Shown: piece by piece, positions 8,494 through 17,798 of the stretch
Position numbering within the stretch: position 1 is the first letter of the stretch
Layout: every line of letters starts with the position of its first letter
Source: Sphingomonadales bacterium
Lineage (GTDB): Bacteria > Pseudomonadota > Alphaproteobacteria > Sphingomonadales > Sphingomonadaceae
NCBI GenBank assembly: GCA_027486415.1
Contig: JAIXPC010000002.1
Coordinates: forward strand, 124,001 to 188,000
Length of the DNA stretch: 64,000 nt
Reading direction: 5' to 3'
The notes under the pieces: model-generated
Told to the model about the DNA's origin: nothing
Seen by the model: only the letters and a program-made list of their open reading frames with translations
The model's database searches: none
Translations under genes and position numbers: made by a program

Positions 8494-9344
8494 TCCTGAA
8501 GGCGAACGGCCTCGACTTCGCCTGCGACGTGGCGGGCGCGGGCGATGATGTGGCGCTGTGCCTGCACGGCTTTCCCGAATCCCGCTTTTCGTGGCGATAC
8601 CAGCTGCCGGTGCTGGCCGATGCCGGCTGGCGGGCGGTGGCGCCAGACCTGCGCGGCTATGGCAACAGCAGCCGACCTGCCGGCAAGGCGGCCTATCACA
8701 TCGATCATCTCGTCCGCGACGTGGCGGCGATGTTCGACGCGCTGAAACCGCGCCGCCGGCTGCTGGTTGCCCACGACTGGGGCGCCATCATCGCCTGGGT
8801 GGTGGCGATGCGCCGGGCGGTGCCGCTGGACGGCCTGATCATCATGAACGTGCCGCATCCGGCGGTGTTCGACCGCGTGCTGCGGGCGGGCTGGGTGCAG
8901 CGCAGGAAGAGCTGGTATGTCGGCTTCTTCCAAATCCCGTGGCTGCCGGAGGCGATGCTGCGGGCCAACCGGGCCGAAGGCATCGCCAGGGCGTTCGCCG
9001 GCATGGCCGTGGACACGTCCCGTTTTCCGCCCGAGGTGCTGGACGTGTACCGCCGCAACGCACTGCAGCCGGGGGCGCTGACGGCGATGATCAACTATTA
9101 TCGTGCCAATCTCGGCATATTGAAGGAGCGCGCGCCGCCGCTGGAGGTGCCGACGCTGATGCTGTGGGGCGAGGAAGACACCGCCCTCGATATCAGCCTC
9201 ACCGAAGGCTATGCCGGCCATGTGAACGACTTCACCCTGCGGCGCTTCCCGAACGTGTCGCACTGGGTCCAGCAGGAAGCGCCTGAGGCGGTGAACGCCG
9301 CCATGCTGGACTGGCTGAAGGCCAGGGGGCTTTTTCAGTCGTGA
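8490..9344 (+). CDS. alpha/beta hydrolase, epoxide-hydrolase-like
   Basis: A 284-residue alpha/beta-hydrolase. The oxyanion motif HGFPES is at residues 26-31, the DLRGYGNS segment at 53-60, and the nucleophile elbow AHDWGA places an aspartate (D96) rather than a serine at the catalytic position, as in epoxide hydrolases and haloalkane dehalogenases. The C-terminal LWGEED and a histidine in NVSHWVQQE complete the triad. The start codon overlaps the stop of the SMP-30 gene (ATGA), implying translational coupling and perhaps successive steps on one ring-opened substrate (inference). Epoxide hydrolase is more likely than dehalogenase on motif grounds, but the substrate cannot be deduced. Confidence 0.85.
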   Translation: MILKANGLDFACDVAGAGDDVALCLHGFPESRFSWRYQLPVLADAGWRAVAPDLRGYGNSSRPAGKAAYHIDHLVRDVAAMFDALKPRRRLLVAHDWGAIIAWVVAMRRAVPLDGLIIMNVPHPAVFDRVLRAGWVQRRKSWYVGFFQIPWLPEAMLRANRAEGIARAFAGMAVDTSRFPPEVLDVYRRNALQPGALTAMINYYRANLGILKERAPPLEVPTLMLWGEEDTALDISLTEGYAGHVNDFTLRRFPNVSHWVQQEAPEAVNAAMLDWLKARGLFQS

Positions 9345-9500
9345 ATGGGCGGCGTCACTTTTGACACTCTTGACAGATTCTTCCGGTTTTACCGTCTTGG
9401 TGCGCGAAAATTGCCGACCCGGATGTCCGGCCTGACAAAGGGGTGGATCGCCGCCATGATGACAGGTCCGGGGACTGTAGGACAGGCCCGAGGCACGCCG

Positions 9501-12275
9501 TCAATGGGCATCGCCCCACGACGGGCCGTGGCCGATCTCCACGCCCAGCGGCACTGACAGGTCCACCAGCGGGCGATGCGCGTTCGCCATCACGCGGCGG
9601 ATCACGCCCTGCGCCGCCTCCACGTCCGCTTCCGGCACTTCGAACACCAGTTCGTCGTGCACCTGCAGCAGCATCTTCACGGCCGACAGCCCGGCATCGG
9701 CCAGCGCGCCCGGCATCTGCACCATGGCCCGCTTGATGATGTCGGCCGCCGTGCCCTGCACGCGCGCATTGACCACGGCCCGCTCGGCAAACTGGCGCTC
9801 GCCCTGGTTCTTCGACAGGATCAGCGGCGCGTGGCACTTGCGGCCAAACAATGTCGTCACAAAGCCGGCGTCCTTCGCAAACGCGATGGTTTCGGCCATG
9901 TAGTTGCGGATGCCGGGGAAACGGCTGAAATAGAGCTCGATATAACGCGCCGCCTCGCCGCGATCGATGCCCAGCCGCTGCGCCAGCCCGAACGCCGAAA
10001 TGCCATAGATGATCGAGAAATTGATCGTCTTGGCCCGCGCACGCGTGTCGCGGTCGACATGGCCGAACACCTCCCGGGCGGTCAGCGCGTGGACGTCCTC
10101 ACCTGCGGCATAGACGGCCTTCAGTTCCGGCACGTCGGCGATATGGGCGACCAGCCGCAATTCGATCTGGTTGTAATCGGCGGCCATGATGACATTGCCG
10201 GGCGCTGCCACAAACGCATGGCGGATGCGGCGGCCCAGTTCGGTGCGAATGGGGATGTTCTGCAGGTTGGGATCGTTGGAGCTCAATCGCCCGGTCGAGG
10301 TCGCGGCCAGCTGGAAATTGGTGTGGACGCGGTCGGTGGTCGGGTTGATCTGCTGCTGGAGCGCATCGGTATAGGTCGATTTCAGCTTGGAGTTCTGCCG
10401 CCAGTCCAGGATCTTCTGCGCGATCGGCGCGCCTTCCTCGGCCAGCCGCTCCAGCTCGCTGGCATCGGTCGTCCAGGCGCCGGTCTTGCTGCTTTTCTTG
10501 CCGCCCTTGTAACCCAGCTTGTCGAACAGGATCTCGCCCAGCTGCTTGGGGCTGCCGATGCTGAACGGCCCGCCGGCAAGATCGTGGATTTCCAGTTCCA
10601 GCCGGCCAATCTCGGCCTCGTACAGCGCCGACAGCCGCACCAGCTCGGCGCGGTCGACCTTGATGCCGTGCATCTCCATCTGCGCGATAACGGGCAGCAG
10701 CGGGCGGTCCACCGTCTCGTGGATCTGCGTTGCCTGTTCCTTCCACAGCCGGCGGCGGAAGCCGCGCCACAGGCGGAAGGTCACGTCGGCATCTTCCGCC
10801 GCATAGTCGGTGGCGCGCCTGAGATCGACTTCGGCAAAGCTTTTCAGCCCCTTGGTCACGTCCTTGTAGGCAATGGGCGTGTGGCCAAGGTGGCGGGCCG
10901 ACAGATCGTCCATGCCGTGATTCCAGCGCCCGGCATCGAGCGCGTAGGACAGCAGCATCGTATCGTCATAGGGCGCGATCACCGGCACGCCGTGGCGGGC
11001 GAGCACGATCAGATCATATTTCAGGTTCTGGCCGATCTTCAGCACCGACGGATCGGCAAACAGCGGGTTCAGCCGCGCGATCACCGTCTTCATGTCCAGC
11101 TGCGGCGGGCGTTCGGCAAACATGCCGTCGCCGGTGCCGTGGGCGACGGGGATGTAACAGGCCTGGCCAGGCGCGATCGCCAGGCTGATGCCCACCAGAT
11201 CACAGCGCATCTGGTCGGTGCCGGTGGTTTCGGTGTCCAGTGCGACCGCGCCCAGCCGCCGGGCTTGCGCAATCCACCAGTCCAGCCGATCCGGCGTCGT
11301 CACCGTCTCGTAATCGGCGTGGGTGAAGGCGACGGCATCCGGTTCGACAGCGGTGGCTGACGGGCGGTGGACATTGGGCGCGGGGCCGCTGGCGCCGGTT
11401 GAACCCAGCTTGGCCAGCATGGCGCGGAAACCGTGCTTCGACAGGAATGCCGCCAGCGGCTCGGTCGGCGGTTCCTTCAGGGTCAGGCTGTCCAGCGGCG
11501 CGGGCAGCGGCACATCGTCCTTCAGACGCACCAGTTCGCGGCTGAGGCGGGCCATGTCGATGGACGCGGCCAGGGTTTCCTTCAGCTTGGGCTTCTTGAT
11601 GGCATCGATGTTGGCGATCACGCCTTCAACGCTGCCATATTCGCGGATCAGGTCGGCCGCGGTCTTGGGGCCAACACCCTTCACGCCGGGCACATTGTCG
11701 GCAGTGTCGCCCATCAGCGCCAGCACTTCGCCCACCTGTTCGGGCGGCACGCCAAATTTTTCGATCACGCCATCACGATCGACCACCATGTTCTTCATCG
11801 TGTCGAGCAGGGTGAGGCCGGGGCCGACCAGCTGCATCAGATCCTTGTCGGAACTGACGATGGTGACGTCCATGCCGGCGGCCAGCGCCGCCTTGGCATA
11901 GGACGCGATGATGTCGTCGGCCTCCACGCCTTCCTGTTCAAAGCACGGCACCGAAAAGGCGCGCACGGCATCACGGATCAGCGGGAACTGCGGCACCAGG
12001 TCTTCCGGCGGCGGCGGGCGATGCGCCTTGTAGCCATCGAACATGTCATTGCGGAACGTGTGGCTGCCGGCATCGAAGATCACCGCAAGGTGGCTGGGTG
12101 CCTCGGCCCCGCCCTTTCCACCATTGTTGAGATCGGCAATCAGCTTCCACAGCATCGCGGTGAAGCCATAGACAGCGCCTACCGGCGTGCCTTGCGGATC
12201 GGTGAGCGGCGGCAGGCGGTGATAGGCGCGGAAGATGAAGCCGGACCCGTCGACAAGGTAGAGATGCTGAGCCAT
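9501..12275 (-). CDS. polA: DNA polymerase I
   Basis: A 924-residue, full-length family A polymerase with three domains: an N-terminal 5' nuclease (about residues 1-290, with the MAQHLYLVDGSGFIFRAYH start and conserved acidic residues such as EADDIIA), a 3'-5' exonuclease (DTETTG near residue 347) and the polymerase. Motif A DYNQIELR, motif B RAKTINFSIIYG and motif C QVHDELVFEV are all intact. It fills gaps and removes RNA primers in replication and repair. The start at 12275 is chosen for the canonical MAQHLYLVDGSG beginning; the frame stays open far upstream but overlaps leuD. It is transcribed divergently from leuD across 81 bases. The 156 bases beyond its 3' end show no clear terminator or gene. 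Confidence 0.97.
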   Translation of the reverse strand: MAQHLYLVDGSGFIFRAYHRLPPLTDPQGTPVGAVYGFTAMLWKLIADLNNGGKGGAEAPSHLAVIFDAGSHTFRNDMFDGYKAHRPPPPEDLVPQFPLIRDAVRAFSVPCFEQEGVEADDIIASYAKAALAAGMDVTIVSSDKDLMQLVGPGLTLLDTMKNMVVDRDGVIEKFGVPPEQVGEVLALMGDTADNVPGVKGVGPKTAADLIREYGSVEGVIANIDAIKKPKLKETLAASIDMARLSRELVRLKDDVPLPAPLDSLTLKEPPTEPLAAFLSKHGFRAMLAKLGSTGASGPAPNVHRPSATAVEPDAVAFTHADYETVTTPDRLDWWIAQARRLGAVALDTETTGTDQMRCDLVGISLAIAPGQACYIPVAHGTGDGMFAERPPQLDMKTVIARLNPLFADPSVLKIGQNLKYDLIVLARHGVPVIAPYDDTMLLSYALDAGRWNHGMDDLSARHLGHTPIAYKDVTKGLKSFAEVDLRRATDYAAEDADVTFRLWRGFRRRLWKEQATQIHETVDRPLLPVIAQMEMHGIKVDRAELVRLSALYEAEIGRLELEIHDLAGGPFSIGSPKQLGEILFDKLGYKGGKKSSKTGAWTTDASELERLAEEGAPIAQKILDWRQNSKLKSTYTDALQQQINPTTDRVHTNFQLAATSTGRLSSNDPNLQNIPIRTELGRRIRHAFVAAPGNVIMAADYNQIELRLVAHIADVPELKAVYAAGEDVHALTAREVFGHVDRDTRARAKTINFSIIYGISAFGLAQRLGIDRGEAARYIELYFSRFPGIRNYMAETIAFAKDAGFVTTLFGRKCHAPLILSKNQGERQFAERAVVNARVQGTAADIIKRAMVQMPGALADAGLSAVKMLLQVHDELVFEVPEADVEAAQGVIRRVMANAHRPLVDLSVPLGVEIGHGPSWGDAH

Positions 12276-12356
12276 GGCCCCTTGTAGGCGTGTGGGCGGG
12301 GACGGGAAAGCGCCCCATTGCTTCGGGAACACGCATTGTGCCAAGGCAATGCCACC

Positions 12357-12950
12357 ATGCAGCGCTTCACCACCCTTTCCGGCCAGGCGATTCCGTTTGG
12401 CGCCGCCAACATCGATACCGATGTCATCATTCCGGCCCGGTTCCTGAAGACCATCACCCGCGCCGGGCTGGGCAAGGGCGCGTTTTCGGCGCTGCGCGAG
12501 AATCCGGACAATGTGTTCGATGCCCACGCCGGCGCGCCGATCCTGATCGCCGGGCACAATTTCGGCTGTGGTTCCAGCCGCGAACACGCGCCATGGGCGC
12601 TGGCCGATCTGGGCATCCGCGTGGTGATCTCGCCGGGCTTTGCCGACATCTTTGCCGGCAACGCCTTCAAGAATGGCCTGCTGCTGGTGACGCTGCCGCA
12701 GGAGGCTGTCGACCGGCTGATGGCGGTGGCCAGTGCCGGTGAACCGATCACCGTCGATCTGGAAAACCAGGTCGTCACCACGCCATATCAGGATCGGTTC
12801 GAATTCGCGATGGACCCGTTCCGCAAGCATTGCCTGCTGAACGGGCAGGACGAGATCGGCCTGACGCTGGCCATGGGCGATGCCATCACCGCGCACGAGG
12901 CGCGGCTGGCGGCGGATCGGCCATGGATCGCCGGCGCGGCGGCCATTTGA
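12357..12950 (+). CDS. leuD: 3-isopropylmalate dehydratase small subunit
   Basis: A 197-residue LeuD, the swivelling-domain subunit of isopropylmalate isomerase in leucine synthesis. It shows the characteristic [14 protein letters not shown] start region and the [17 protein letters not shown] motif that contacts substrate. It functions only as a complex with the iron-sulphur subunit LeuC, which is not encoded anywhere in this window. leuB follows 40 bases downstream on the same strand, so leuD and leuB are probably co-transcribed. The start is at the MQRFTTLSG methionine; only a distant AAGG is visible as a ribosome site. Length is normal for the family. Confidence 0.95.
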   Translation: MQRFTTLSGQAIPFGAANIDTDVIIPARFLKTITRAGLGKGAFSALRENPDNVFDAHAGAPILIAGHNFGCGSSREHAPWALADLGIRVVISPGFADIFAGNAFKNGLLLVTLPQEAVDRLMAVASAGEPITVDLENQVVTTPYQDRFEFAMDPFRKHCLLNGQDEIGLTLAMGDAITAHEARLAADRPWIAGAAAI

Positions 12951-12990
12951 CGAAGTTGGCAGCCATCATGGTTGCCGGTAAGGGCGGGGC

Positions 12991-14058
12991 ATGACGAAGA
13001 CACTGCTGCTGTTGCCGGGGGATGGCATTGGCCCCGAAGTCACCGCCGTGGCGCGCCGCGTCGCCGGCCGCCTGATCACGCAGGGGCTGTCGCTCAGCGT
13101 CGAGGAAGGCCCGTTCGGCGGGGCCAGCATCGATGCCCATGGCGTGCCGCTGACCGACGAGACTCTGGCCCGCGCCAAGGCCGCCGATGCCGTGCTGATG
13201 GGCGCGGTGGGCGGGCCGAAATGGGCCGGCCAGCCCTATGACAAGCGGCCCGAGGCCGGCCTGCTGGCCCTGCGCGCCGGCATGAATGTCTATGCCAATC
13301 TGCGCCCGGCGCGCTGCTTCTCGGCGCTGGCTGATGCCTCGACGCTGAAGCGCATCCATGTCGACGGGCTTGACCTATTGTTCGTGCGCGAACTCACCGG
13401 CGGCGTCTATTTCGGCAGCCCGCGCGGTGTGGAAACCCTGCCCGATGGCCAGCGCCGCGGCGTCAACACCCATGTTTATACCACCAGCGAGATCCACCGC
13501 GTCGCCCGCATCGCGTTTGAGCTGGCGCGCGGCCGCAAGGGCGAAGTCTGCTCGGCGGAAAAGGGCAATGTGATGGAAGCCGGCCTGATGTGGCGCGAGG
13601 ATGTGCAGGCGCTGCGCGACGCCGAGTATCCGGACATCAAGCTGACCCACATGCTGGCCGACAACATGGCGATGCAGCTGGTCAGGAACCCCAAGCAGTT
13701 CGACGTGATCCTGACCGACAATCTGTTCGGCGACATATTGTCGGATGAAGCCGGGATGCTGACCGGATCGCTGGGCATGCTGCCGTCGGCCGCCATCGGC
13801 GATGCCGGCACGCCGGGCCTGTATGAACCCATCCACGGTTCGGCCCCCGATATCGCCGGGCGCGGTGTCGCCAATCCGTGCGCCGCCGTGCTCAGCCTCG
13901 CCATGGCGCTGCGCCACAGCCTGGGCGCGCCGGAACTGGCCAGCAAGGTGGAAGCGGCGGTGGAAGCCGCACTCGATGCCGGCGCGCGCACCCCCGATCT
14001 GGGCGGCACCATGACCACCACGGCCATGGGTGACGCCATTCTGGCCAATCTCTCTTGA
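12991..14058 (+). CDS. leuB: 3-isopropylmalate dehydrogenase
   Basis: A 355-residue NAD-dependent decarboxylating dehydrogenase that turns 3-isopropylmalate into 2-oxoisocaproate, the third step of leucine synthesis. Typical features: LPGDGIGPEV at residues 8-17, the substrate-binding LRAGMNVYANLRP segment, the RELTGGVYFG motif with the catalytic tyrosine, DNLFGDILSDEAGML for the metal, and EPIHGSAPDIAGRGVANP for NAD. It is downstream of leuD on the same strand. The next gene (DUF502 protein) starts at or before its stop codon, suggesting a longer operon. Confidence 0.97.
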   Translation: MTKTLLLLPGDGIGPEVTAVARRVAGRLITQGLSLSVEEGPFGGASIDAHGVPLTDETLARAKAADAVLMGAVGGPKWAGQPYDKRPEAGLLALRAGMNVYANLRPARCFSALADASTLKRIHVDGLDLLFVRELTGGVYFGSPRGVETLPDGQRRGVNTHVYTTSEIHRVARIAFELARGRKGEVCSAEKGNVMEAGLMWREDVQALRDAEYPDIKLTHMLADNMAMQLVRNPKQFDVILTDNLFGDILSDEAGMLTGSLGMLPSAAIGDAGTPGLYEPIHGSAPDIAGRGVANPCAAVLSLAMALRHSLGAPELASKVEAAVEAALDAGARTPDLGGTMTTTAMGDAILANLS

Positions 14059-14065
14059 GCCGTCT

Positions 14066-14695
14066 TTGATCCGCAAGTTCCTCACGCCCTTTGCCACCGG
14101 GCTGCTGTTCCTGGCACCGGTGCTGCTGACGCTGATCCTGCTCAACTGGCTGTCGGGCTATCTGGTGGCCGCGCTGGGGCCCGACACGCCGCTGGGCCGC
14201 GCGCTGGGGGCGGCGGGGATGTTCTTCACGCCGTCACCGCTCGCCGCCTTCTGGGCCGGGCTGGGCATGGCGGCGGCGCTGGTGTGGGTGATCGGCCTTG
14301 CCGTGCAGACGCGGTTCCGCCAGCGGCTGGAAGGCGGGCTTGACGGGCTGCTGTCGCGCATTCCCGGCCTTGGCGCGCTGTATCGGCCACTGGCGCAGTT
14401 CGTGCGCATGATGGGGCAATCGCCGGGCGGCGAAATGAGCGGAATGTCGGTGGTGTCGGTCAGCTTTGGCGACCATGTCGAGGCGCTGGCCCTGCTCACC
14501 TCACCCCGTCTGCACGATTTCGGCCAGGGCCCGCGTTACCTGATCCTGATCCCGACCGCGCCGGTGCCGGTGGGCGGCGGCATGCTGTTTGTCGAGGCCA
14601 GCCGGGTGAAGCCGGTGCCATCGATGGGCGTCGATGATCTGGCCAAGCTGTATGTGACGATGGGCACCCTGTCTGGTCCGGGGGCAGCGTCATGA
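14066..14695 (+). CDS. DUF502 family membrane protein
   Basis: About 209 residues with two strong N-terminal membrane segments (roughly residues 8-30 and 55-80) followed by a soluble C-terminal half containing the IPGLGALYRPLAQFV and FVEASRVKPVPSMGVDDLAKL stretches characteristic of the DUF502 family. The function of this inner-membrane family is not established. The start is ambiguous: TTG at 14066 gives a typical beginning (IRKFLTPFATGLL), whereas GTG at 14030 lies inside leuB. The stop overlaps the start of the downstream symporter as ATGA, so the genes are translationally coupled. Confidence 0.75.
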   Translation: MIRKFLTPFATGLLFLAPVLLTLILLNWLSGYLVAALGPDTPLGRALGAAGMFFTPSPLAAFWAGLGMAAALVWVIGLAVQTRFRQRLEGGLDGLLSRIPGLGALYRPLAQFVRMMGQSPGGEMSGMSVVSVSFGDHVEALALLTSPRLHDFGQGPRYLILIPTAPVPVGGGMLFVEASRVKPVPSMGVDDLAKLYVTMGTLSGPGAAS

Positions 14696-15906
14696 GCCTT
14701 ACAATGCGGATCTTCCTCGCGCTGCTCGCCGGGCTGGCGGTGGGGGCGCTGCTGCCGGCCGACGCGGGCAAGCCATTGCTCCCCGTCGCCGATGCCATCG
14801 GCAATCTGTGGCTGCAGGCGTTGCAGATGACGATCATTCCGCTGATCGCCGGGCTGTTGTTCACCGGCATCGCGCAGTCCGTGGGCCAGGCTGGCGGCGG
14901 CAAGGTGGCGGGCCGGGCGCTGTTCGCCTTCTTCTGCCTGCTGGTGTTTTCGGCCGGCTGGTCGATGCTGTTCGTGCCGCTGCTGCTCGATGTGTGGCCC
15001 GCCCCGCCGGCGGCTGCTGCCGCCATCGTCGCCAGCAGCGCCAGCGCCGCGCCCGCCGGCAATATCGAGGTCGACATCGGCAAGTGGCTGCTTTCCCTCG
15101 TGCCCGCCAACATCTTCGACAGCCTTGCCAAGGGCGACATGCTGCCGGTCGTCACCTTCATCGGCCTGTTCGCGCTCGCCGCCAGCCGGCTGGATGACGA
15201 TCGCCGCCGCGGCCTCGTCGCCCTGTTCGACGCGGTGAAGGATGCGATGCTGGTGCTGGTCGGCTGGATCTTCGTGGTGGCCCCGCTGGGCGTGTTCGCG
15301 CTGGCGGCGTCGGTGGGCATCAAGGCCGGGCTGGGCGCATTCGGCCTGCTTGGTCATTATATCGCCGTGCTGGTTTCGGTGCAGGTCGGCCTCATCATCC
15401 TCGTCTACCCGCTGGCCGTCATCCTGGGCCGCGTCGGGCCGCTGGCCTTTGCCAGGGCGGCGCTGCCGGCGCAGGCGGTGGCGGCCTCCACCCAGTCCAG
15501 CATCGCCAGCCTGCCCGCCATCGTCGATGGCTGCGCGCGGCTGGGCCTGCCGGAAAGCGTCAGCCGCGTGGTGCTGCCGCTCGCGGTGTCGATCTTCCGC
15601 ATCACCAGCCCCTGCGCCAACATCGCGGTCGTGCTCTATTGCGGGCATCTTTACGGCATGGAGCATTCGGCGCTGGCCTATCTCGGCGCGCTGCTGGCGG
15701 CGCTGGTGGCAGCCGTCTCCACCGGCGGCCTGCCGGGATCGATCACCTTCCTTGCCGCCTGCGTGCCGATCGCCAATGCCATGGGCGTGCCGATCGCCGT
15801 GCTGCCGGTGCTGCTGGCGGTGGAGCTGGTCCCCGACGTGTTCCGCACGCTGGGCAATGTGACGGCCGATGTGGCGGTGACAGCCATCCTGTCGCGTGAC
15901 CGCTGA
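14692..15906 (+). CDS. dicarboxylate/amino acid:cation symporter (DAACS family)
   Basis: A 404-residue membrane transporter of the sodium/proton:dicarboxylate symporter family (GltP/DctA type), with about eight transmembrane helices and two re-entrant loops. The family signatures are visible: an STQSSIASLP serine-rich re-entrant loop and a PGSI-like second hairpin (GGLPGSITFLAA). Such proteins import C4-dicarboxylates, glutamate or aspartate. The ATG at 14692 overlaps the DUF502 stop and the next gene starts within its last codons. Substrate specificity is not certain. Confidence 0.88.
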   Translation: MSLTMRIFLALLAGLAVGALLPADAGKPLLPVADAIGNLWLQALQMTIIPLIAGLLFTGIAQSVGQAGGGKVAGRALFAFFCLLVFSAGWSMLFVPLLLDVWPAPPAAAAAIVASSASAAPAGNIEVDIGKWLLSLVPANIFDSLAKGDMLPVVTFIGLFALAASRLDDDRRRGLVALFDAVKDAMLVLVGWIFVVAPLGVFALAASVGIKAGLGAFGLLGHYIAVLVSVQVGLIILVYPLAVILGRVGPLAFARAALPAQAVAASTQSSIASLPAIVDGCARLGLPESVSRVVLPLAVSIFRITSPCANIAVVLYCGHLYGMEHSALAYLGALLAALVAAVSTGGLPGSITFLAACVPIANAMGVPIAVLPVLLAVELVPDVFRTLGNVTADVAVTAILSRDR

Positions 15907-16501
15907 TCCATCCCGCGGCTGGGAAGCTGTGGCGGCGGATTTTGCCCGGCTGCGATCGGGCATCGGCACACAGGCCGTCGTGGGCTGGGCACAATGTCTG
16001 CCGCCCGGCGCCAGCATCCTTGATATCGGCTGCGGCACCGGCGTGCCCATCGCCAGCGCCTTGTGGCACAGGGGCTTTGCCGTGCACGGCATCGATCCCG
16101 CACCTTCCCTGCTGGCGGCGTTCCGGCGCAATCTGCCCGCTGCGCCGGCGGCCTGTGAAGCCGCGGAGTCCAGCGGCTTCTTCTACCGCCAGTTCGATGC
16201 GGCCATTGCCATCGGCGTGATGTTCCTGCTGCCCGAATCCAGCCAGCGGGCCCTGATCCACCGGGTCGGTCAATTGTTGCACCCCGGCGGCCATTTCCTG
16301 TTCACCGCTCCATGCCAGACCTGCCGCTGGGCAGACAGCCTGACCGGCCGGCCATCCCGGTCGCTGGGGGATGCGCGCTATCGCCAGTTGCTGGCGGATG
16401 CTGGCCTTGCACTGGCTGGCGGCTTTGTTGACGAAGGGGCAAACCACTATTTTCACGCCCGCCGGCCTGGAACGCGCGAAACATTGGACTCTGCCCCCTG
16501 A
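15896..16501 (+). CDS. class I SAM-dependent methyltransferase
   Basis: A 201-residue methyltransferase with a Rossmann fold. Motif I ILDIGCGTGVPIA near residue 41 binds S-adenosylmethionine, GIDPAP is motif II, and LLHPGGHFLFTAP is the post-motif region. It starts with GTG at 15896, overlapping the end of the symporter by 11 bases, and is followed 32 bases later by asd. The methyl acceptor is unknown; proteins of this type act on small molecules or proteins. Confidence 0.75.
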   Translation: MTADPSRGWEAVAADFARLRSGIGTQAVVGWAQCLPPGASILDIGCGTGVPIASALWHRGFAVHGIDPAPSLLAAFRRNLPAAPAACEAAESSGFFYRQFDAAIAIGVMFLLPESSQRALIHRVGQLLHPGGHFLFTAPCQTCRWADSLTGRPSRSLGDARYRQLLADAGLALAGGFVDEGANHYFHARRPGTRETLDSAP

Positions 16502-16533
16502 TGCGGTAACAGCCGCAGCCCAAGGAGTATCAC

Positions 16534-17574
16534 ATGGGTTACAAGGTCGTTGTCGTCGGCGCCACGGGCAATGTCGGGCGCGAAATGCTGAACATCCTGG
16601 CCGAGCGCCAGTTCCCGATCGACGAGATCGCCGCCGTGGCCAGCCCGCGCTCCACCGGCGACATCATCGATTTCGGTGAGGACGGCCAGACGCTCAAGGT
16701 CCACAATATCGAGCATTTCGATTTCACCGGCTGGGATATCGCCCTGTTCGCCGCCGGTTCCGGCCCCACCAAGATCTATGCCCCGAAGGCTGCTTCCCAA
16801 GGCTGCGTCGTCATCGACAACTCGTCGCTCTATCGCATGGAGCCGGACGTGCCGCTGATCGTGCCCGAGGTGAACCCGGAGGCCATCGACGGCTATAAAA
16901 AGCGCAACATCATCGCCAATCCCAACTGCTCGACCGCGCAGATGGTGGTGGCGCTGAAGCCGCTGCACGATGAAGCCATCATCAAGCGCGTTGTCGTCAG
17001 CACCTATCAATCGGTGTCGGGCGCCGGCAAGGCGGGCATGGACGAGCTGTTCACCCAGACCCGCGCCATCTTCGTCAACGATGAACCGGTGATCGAGAAG
17101 TTCACCAAGCGCATCGCCTTCAACGTCATCCCCCACATCGACAGCTTCCTGGGCCCCGACAGCGGCATGGACGGTTACACCAAGGAAGAGTGGAAGATGA
17201 CGGCGGAGACCCGCAAGATCCTCGATCCCGATATCGAGGTGACGGCGACCTGCGTGCGCGTGCCGGTGTTCGTCGGCCATTCGGAAGCCATCAACATCGA
17301 GTTCGAGAAGCCGATCACGGTGGCCAGGGCGCAATCGATCCTGCGCGAATCGCCGGGCGTCATGCTGATCGACAAGCGCGAGGACGGTGGCTACGTCACG
17401 CCCGTCGAGTGCGTTGGCGATTATGCCACCTTCGTCAGCCGCGTCCGCAAGGACCCGACGGTGGAGAACGGCCTCGCGCTGTGGTGCGTGTCGGACAATC
17501 TGCGCAAGGGTGCCGCGCTGAACGCCGTGCAGATCGCCGAACTGCTGGGCCGCCGCCACCTGAAGAAGGGCTAA
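16534..17574 (+). CDS. asd: aspartate-semialdehyde dehydrogenase
   Basis: A 346-residue enzyme reducing aspartyl phosphate to the semialdehyde, the branch point to lysine/diaminopimelate, threonine and methionine. The NADP motif GATGNVGREML is at residues 9-19, the catalytic cysteine is C132 in ANPNCSTAQ, and the conserved VPVFVGHSEAIN region follows with the substrate-binding histidine. A good ribosome site (AAGGAG) precedes the ATG. The 3' end overlaps by four bases with a convergent Cro-like gene. Diaminopimelate also feeds peptidoglycan, so the gene is usually essential. Confidence 0.97.
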   Translation: MGYKVVVVGATGNVGREMLNILAERQFPIDEIAAVASPRSTGDIIDFGEDGQTLKVHNIEHFDFTGWDIALFAAGSGPTKIYAPKAASQGCVVIDNSSLYRMEPDVPLIVPEVNPEAIDGYKKRNIIANPNCSTAQMVVALKPLHDEAIIKRVVVSTYQSVSGAGKAGMDELFTQTRAIFVNDEPVIEKFTKRIAFNVIPHIDSFLGPDSGMDGYTKEEWKMTAETRKILDPDIEVTATCVRVPVFVGHSEAINIEFEKPITVARAQSILRESPGVMLIDKREDGGYVTPVECVGDYATFVSRVRKDPTVENGLALWCVSDNLRKGAALNAVQIAELLGRRHLKKG

Positions 17575-17795
17575 TCCGTCTCGTCCGGCGTCGCCTCGTC
17601 AAAGCTGATGAGGTCGCCCGGCTGGCAATCGAGCACGCGGCACAGCCGGGCCAGCGTGTCGAAGCGTACGCCCTTCACCTTGCCCGATTTCAGCAGCGAC
17701 AGGTTGGTTTCGGCAATGCCGATGCTGGCCGCCACATCGCGCGCCTTCATCTTGCGCCGTGCCAGCATGACATCAAGGGTGACGACGATGCCCAT
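17571..17795 (-). CDS. small XRE/Cro-type DNA-binding protein
   Basis: A 74-residue protein that is almost entirely one helix-turn-helix domain: RKMKARDVAASIGIAETNLSLLKSGKVKGVRFDTLARLC, ending in CQPGDLISF, the usual end of YozG-like Cro proteins. It lies 3 bases downstream of a DUF2975 membrane-protein gene on the same strand; such pairs are common in bacteria and probably form a sensor/repressor module, though no function is established. Its stop overlaps the end of asd by 4 bases in a tail-to-tail arrangement. Confidence 0.85.
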   Translation of the reverse strand: MGIVVTLDVMLARRKMKARDVAASIGIAETNLSLLKSGKVKGVRFDTLARLCRVLDCQPGDLISFDEATPDETD

Positions 17796-17798
17796 TGT

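Noticed and set aside
9345-9557. Open frame of 70 codons between the epoxide-hydrolase-like gene and polA
   Set aside because: It overlaps the end of polA, has an unusual composition and no recognisable features; the region is better left as intergenic.
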